Made by a program: the position numbers and the translations under genes. Shown here piece by piece: positions 15,125 to 16,636 of a stretch of DNA of 16,636 bases (positions are counted from its first letter, which is position 1; each line of letters starts with the position of its first letter). The notes under the pieces were generated by a model that worked only from the letters and a program-made list of their open reading frames with translations, ran no database searches and was not told the origin of the DNA. Source of the stretch: Clostridia bacterium (GTDB lineage Bacteria > Bacillota > Clostridia > Oscillospirales > CAG-272); contig CAADYN010000299.1 in assembly GCA_900753285.1 (NCBI GenBank), positions 1 to 16,636 on the forward strand, read 5' to 3'.

Positions 15125-15669
15125 TTTGCAAGTACACTGACGCCAAGCTGTTTTGCCGCGTCTTCTCCTTTGATAAGTCTGCAAAGCTCGAGCGCGAATT
15201 CAAGTGCCGCTCCCATTCCGCATGAGGTGACAACATTTCCGTCGCTCTCCACTCTGCCGCCGGTAAAATCCGCACCTGTGAGATACTTCTCAAATCCGGG
15301 GAAGCAGGTCGCTCTCTTGCCGCTAAGAATTCCGCGCTTTCCGAGAATCATGGGAGCTGCGCAGATAGCCGCAAGGTAAGAGCCGTTTTTCTCCGCCTTT
15401 TTGATGAAAGTGTCAACTATTTCGCTCTCGTCAAGGTTTTTCGCGCCCGGCATTCCTCCCGGAAGTATTATCATCTCGGGGGAGAGTGCAAGCCTTTCGG
15501 CTTCCTCTGCGGTAATGTCGGCTTCAACCTTAATTCCGTGCGCGCCGACTACTGTCTTTGTTTTATTAACAGAAACGCACTTCACGTCACATCCCGCGCG
15601 TCTCAAAATATCAACAGGCGTAAGAGCTTCGATTTCCTCAAAGCCGTCCGCCAGAAATTCGATTATCAT
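15121..15669 (-). CDS. DJ-1/PfpI-family protein (DJ-1/YajL-like)
   Basis: A cytoplasmic protein of the DJ-1/YajL branch of the class I glutamine amidotransferase-like fold; family members have been linked to glyoxalase/deglycase activity, oxidative-stress protection or chaperone function. The 182-residue product has the conserved acidic residue near GFEEIEALTPVD (Glu12), the strand-turn IILPGGMPGAKNL (about 67-79) and the reactive cysteine in LAAICAAPMILGKRGIL (Cys103). Length and motifs match single-domain DJ-1 proteins. The ATG at 15669 follows an excellent AGGGAGG. It is the first gene of the cluster with the folate cyclo-ligase (4-base overlap). The biochemical role in this organism cannot be fixed from sequence. 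Confidence 0.92.
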   Translation of the reverse strand: MIIEFLADGFEEIEALTPVDILRRAGCDVKCVSVNKTKTVVGAHGIKVEADITAEEAERLALSPEMIILPGGMPGAKNLDESEIVDTFIKKAEKNGSYLAAICAAPMILGKRGILSGKRATCFPGFEKYLTGADFTGGRVESDGNVVTSCGMGAALEFALELCRLIKGEDAAKQLGVSVLAK

Positions 15670-15705
15670 AATTTACCTCCCTTGGGTATATTGCGATACT
15701 ATAAT

Positions 15706-15718
15706 ATTATATATTATA
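15706..15718 (-). promoter_or_regulatory. Candidate twin -10 boxes upstream of the DJ-1 gene
   Basis: Two TATAAT hexamers (15713-15718 and 15706-15711) lie one base apart on the minus strand, about 37-49 bases before the DJ-1 start, in an AT-rich 138-base gap after tmk. No good -35 is seen at 16-18 bases from either. No convincing terminator for tmk is visible in the gap. Confidence 0.4.
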
Positions 15719-15807
15719 TCATCTTAAAGCGAAAAAGCGGTTAACAATCCATAAACAATAAGTCGGATTTTTGACATAAATGAAATATTTTTTAGTGGAT
15801 TTTCCCG

Positions 15808-16503
15808 TCAGTTCACATGAGAACCGTGTTTTTCGAGGAACGAGTCCACCTCACGCGCAATTTTTTCGGCTATCTCGTCCCTGCTGTAGGGTTCAAATGC
15901 GTTTTCATCCGCGCAGGGTATCACGCACCACCCGCATTTTTTCGATACATACGAAGCGGCGGCACGGCATTTTTCAAGATAATCCTCATGCGTCTCGTGA
16001 ATGTCGAGCTTTTGTCCCGTCTCGCCGCTGCGTTTTTTCACAAGAGCGGACGACACGTTCTCCGGCATATCAAGCAGCAGCACCATGTCAGGCTTCGGCA
16101 AACCGAGCTTGCAAAACTCAAAATCCCACAGCCAGTCGAGGAATAAATCCCATTCCCCACGCGGCATTTTCGAGAGCTGATGGTACGCGTTCGCCGTTGT
16201 GTACCTGTTAGCGATTACAACAGTGTCCCCGTCCTTGTAGTCGCGCTTCCATGAGGTGGTGTAGCTCACGTATCTGTCGGCGGCGAAGAACATGGACGCG
16301 GCGTAGGCGTTTGTGTCGTCGGGGTCGTCTCCGAGCTTGCCGCCCAGATACATCTTCACAAGCGTGCATCCCTCCGATGAGTAGTCCGGGAAGTCTATCA
16401 CGCGCACTTTTTTGTTTTTTGCTTCAAGGTGCTTTTTCAAAAGTTCGGTTTGAGTTCCCTTTCCCGAGCCGTCAAGCCCTTCAAGCACTATAAGTATTCC
16501 CAT
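15808..16503 (-). CDS. tmk: Thymidylate kinase (dTMP kinase), NRY variant
   Basis: Tmk phosphorylates dTMP to dTDP with ATP for DNA synthesis. The 231-residue product begins with the P-loop GLDGSGKGT (residues 9-17), followed by DFPDYSSEG (about 37-45), FFAADRYVS (about 72-80), NRYTTANAYHQ (about 99-109), LGLPKPDMVLLLDMP (about 133-147) and a LID-like basic stretch KKRSGETGQ (about 156-164). The normal DR[YHF] motif after the second beta strand reads NRY here. The protein is about 20 residues longer than the common 205-215. The ATG at 16503 is preceded by AAGGA. It lies 17 bases after the FtsK-like gene, probably on the same transcript. A related deoxynucleotide kinase is the main alternative to dTMP kinase. 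Confidence 0.87.
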   Translation of the reverse strand: MGILIVLEGLDGSGKGTQTELLKKHLEAKNKKVRVIDFPDYSSEGCTLVKMYLGGKLGDDPDDTNAYAASMFFAADRYVSYTTSWKRDYKDGDTVVIANRYTTANAYHQLSKMPRGEWDLFLDWLWDFEFCKLGLPKPDMVLLLDMPENVSSALVKKRSGETGQKLDIHETHEDYLEKCRAAASYVSKKCGWCVIPCADENAFEPYSRDEIAEKIAREVDSFLEKHGSHVN

Positions 16504-16520
16504 TATTTTGTCCTTATAAC

Positions 16521-16636
16521 TTAATCAATATCATTGTTCAGGCGCATTTCCATGTATTCCTGCTTTGTAATCAGCACTTCACGCGGCTTTTGTCCTTCCG
16601 GCGCGCTGACATAACCGAGGCTTTCCATGCGGTCTA
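16521..16636 (-). CDS. C-terminal end of an FtsK/SpoIIIE-family DNA translocase (partial)
   Basis: Only the last 38 codons are in the window; the gene continues beyond the right edge. The visible residues, DRMESLGYVSAPEGQKPREV followed by LITKQEYMEM, match the winged-helix (gamma) domain end of FtsK/SpoIIIE translocases, where a Met-Glu-x-x-Gly helix precedes a Gly-x-Lys-Pro-Arg-x-Val-Leu strand. Such proteins pump DNA across the closing septum. The stop codon is TAA at 16521-16523, 17 bases before tmk. FtsK versus SpoIIIE cannot be told from this fragment. Confidence 0.72.
   Translation of the reverse strand, partial: DRMESLGYVSAPEGQKPREVLITKQEYMEMRLNNDID

Noticed and set aside
15125..15184. 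20-residue N-terminal extension of the folate cyclo-ligase
   Set aside because: It lies inside the DJ-1 gene in another frame; the ATGA overlap gives a better start and the family length.

Overview
The window looks like a chromosomal housekeeping segment from a moderate-GC Gram-positive anaerobe, most likely an uncultured member of the Clostridia. The pointers are: Firmicutes-style mraZ-rsmH-ftsL-PBP-murE order, a division PBP with two C-terminal PASTA domains, a MurE carrying the meso-diaminopimelate signature (DNPRSE), a GatCAB amidotransferase for indirect Gln/Asn-tRNA synthesis, strong AGGAGG-type ribosome binding sites, and several TTG/GTG starts. I see no tRNA, rRNA, CRISPR array, transposase, integrase or phage gene.

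Layout from the high-coordinate end, reading mostly along the minus strand. The window opens with the last residues of an FtsK/SpoIIIE-type DNA translocase, then a thymidylate kinase (tmk). After a 138-base AT-rich gap comes a tight cluster: DJ-1/PfpI-family protein, 5-formyltetrahydrofolate cyclo-ligase (4-base overlap), CPBP intramembrane protease (2-base gap, TTG start), and the lytic transglycosylase MltG (39-base gap, ambiguous start). The only plus-strand gene, a YihY/BrkB-type membrane protein, converges on mltG across a hairpin terminator and diverges from nfo (endonuclease IV). nfo is followed by gatC-gatA-gatB, which ends at a clear intrinsic terminator.

A roughly 400-base non-coding interval follows. 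It holds a predicted orphan promoter, a GC-richer island that may encode a small RNA or a 44-residue peptide, and then a good sigma-A-type promoter with two tandem 10-base repeats that look like MraZ operator boxes. From there the division and cell-wall (dcw) cluster runs to the left edge: mraZ, rsmH, an FtsL/DivIC-like protein with a long basic cytoplasmic tail, a PASTA-bearing class B PBP, and murE. A GC-rich hairpin followed by a -10-like box splits this cluster between ftsL and the PBP gene.

Functionally most of the window serves peptidoglycan growth and division: MurE makes the precursor, the PBP cross-links it at the septum, the FtsL-like protein belongs to the divisome, MltG cuts new glycan strands, and FtsK moves DNA at the septum. 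Precursor supply (tmk, folate cyclo-ligase), tRNA charging (GatCAB) and DNA repair (Nfo) make up the rest. I did not find a clearly novel multi-gene system. The best leads are regulatory sites and unusual protein ends.
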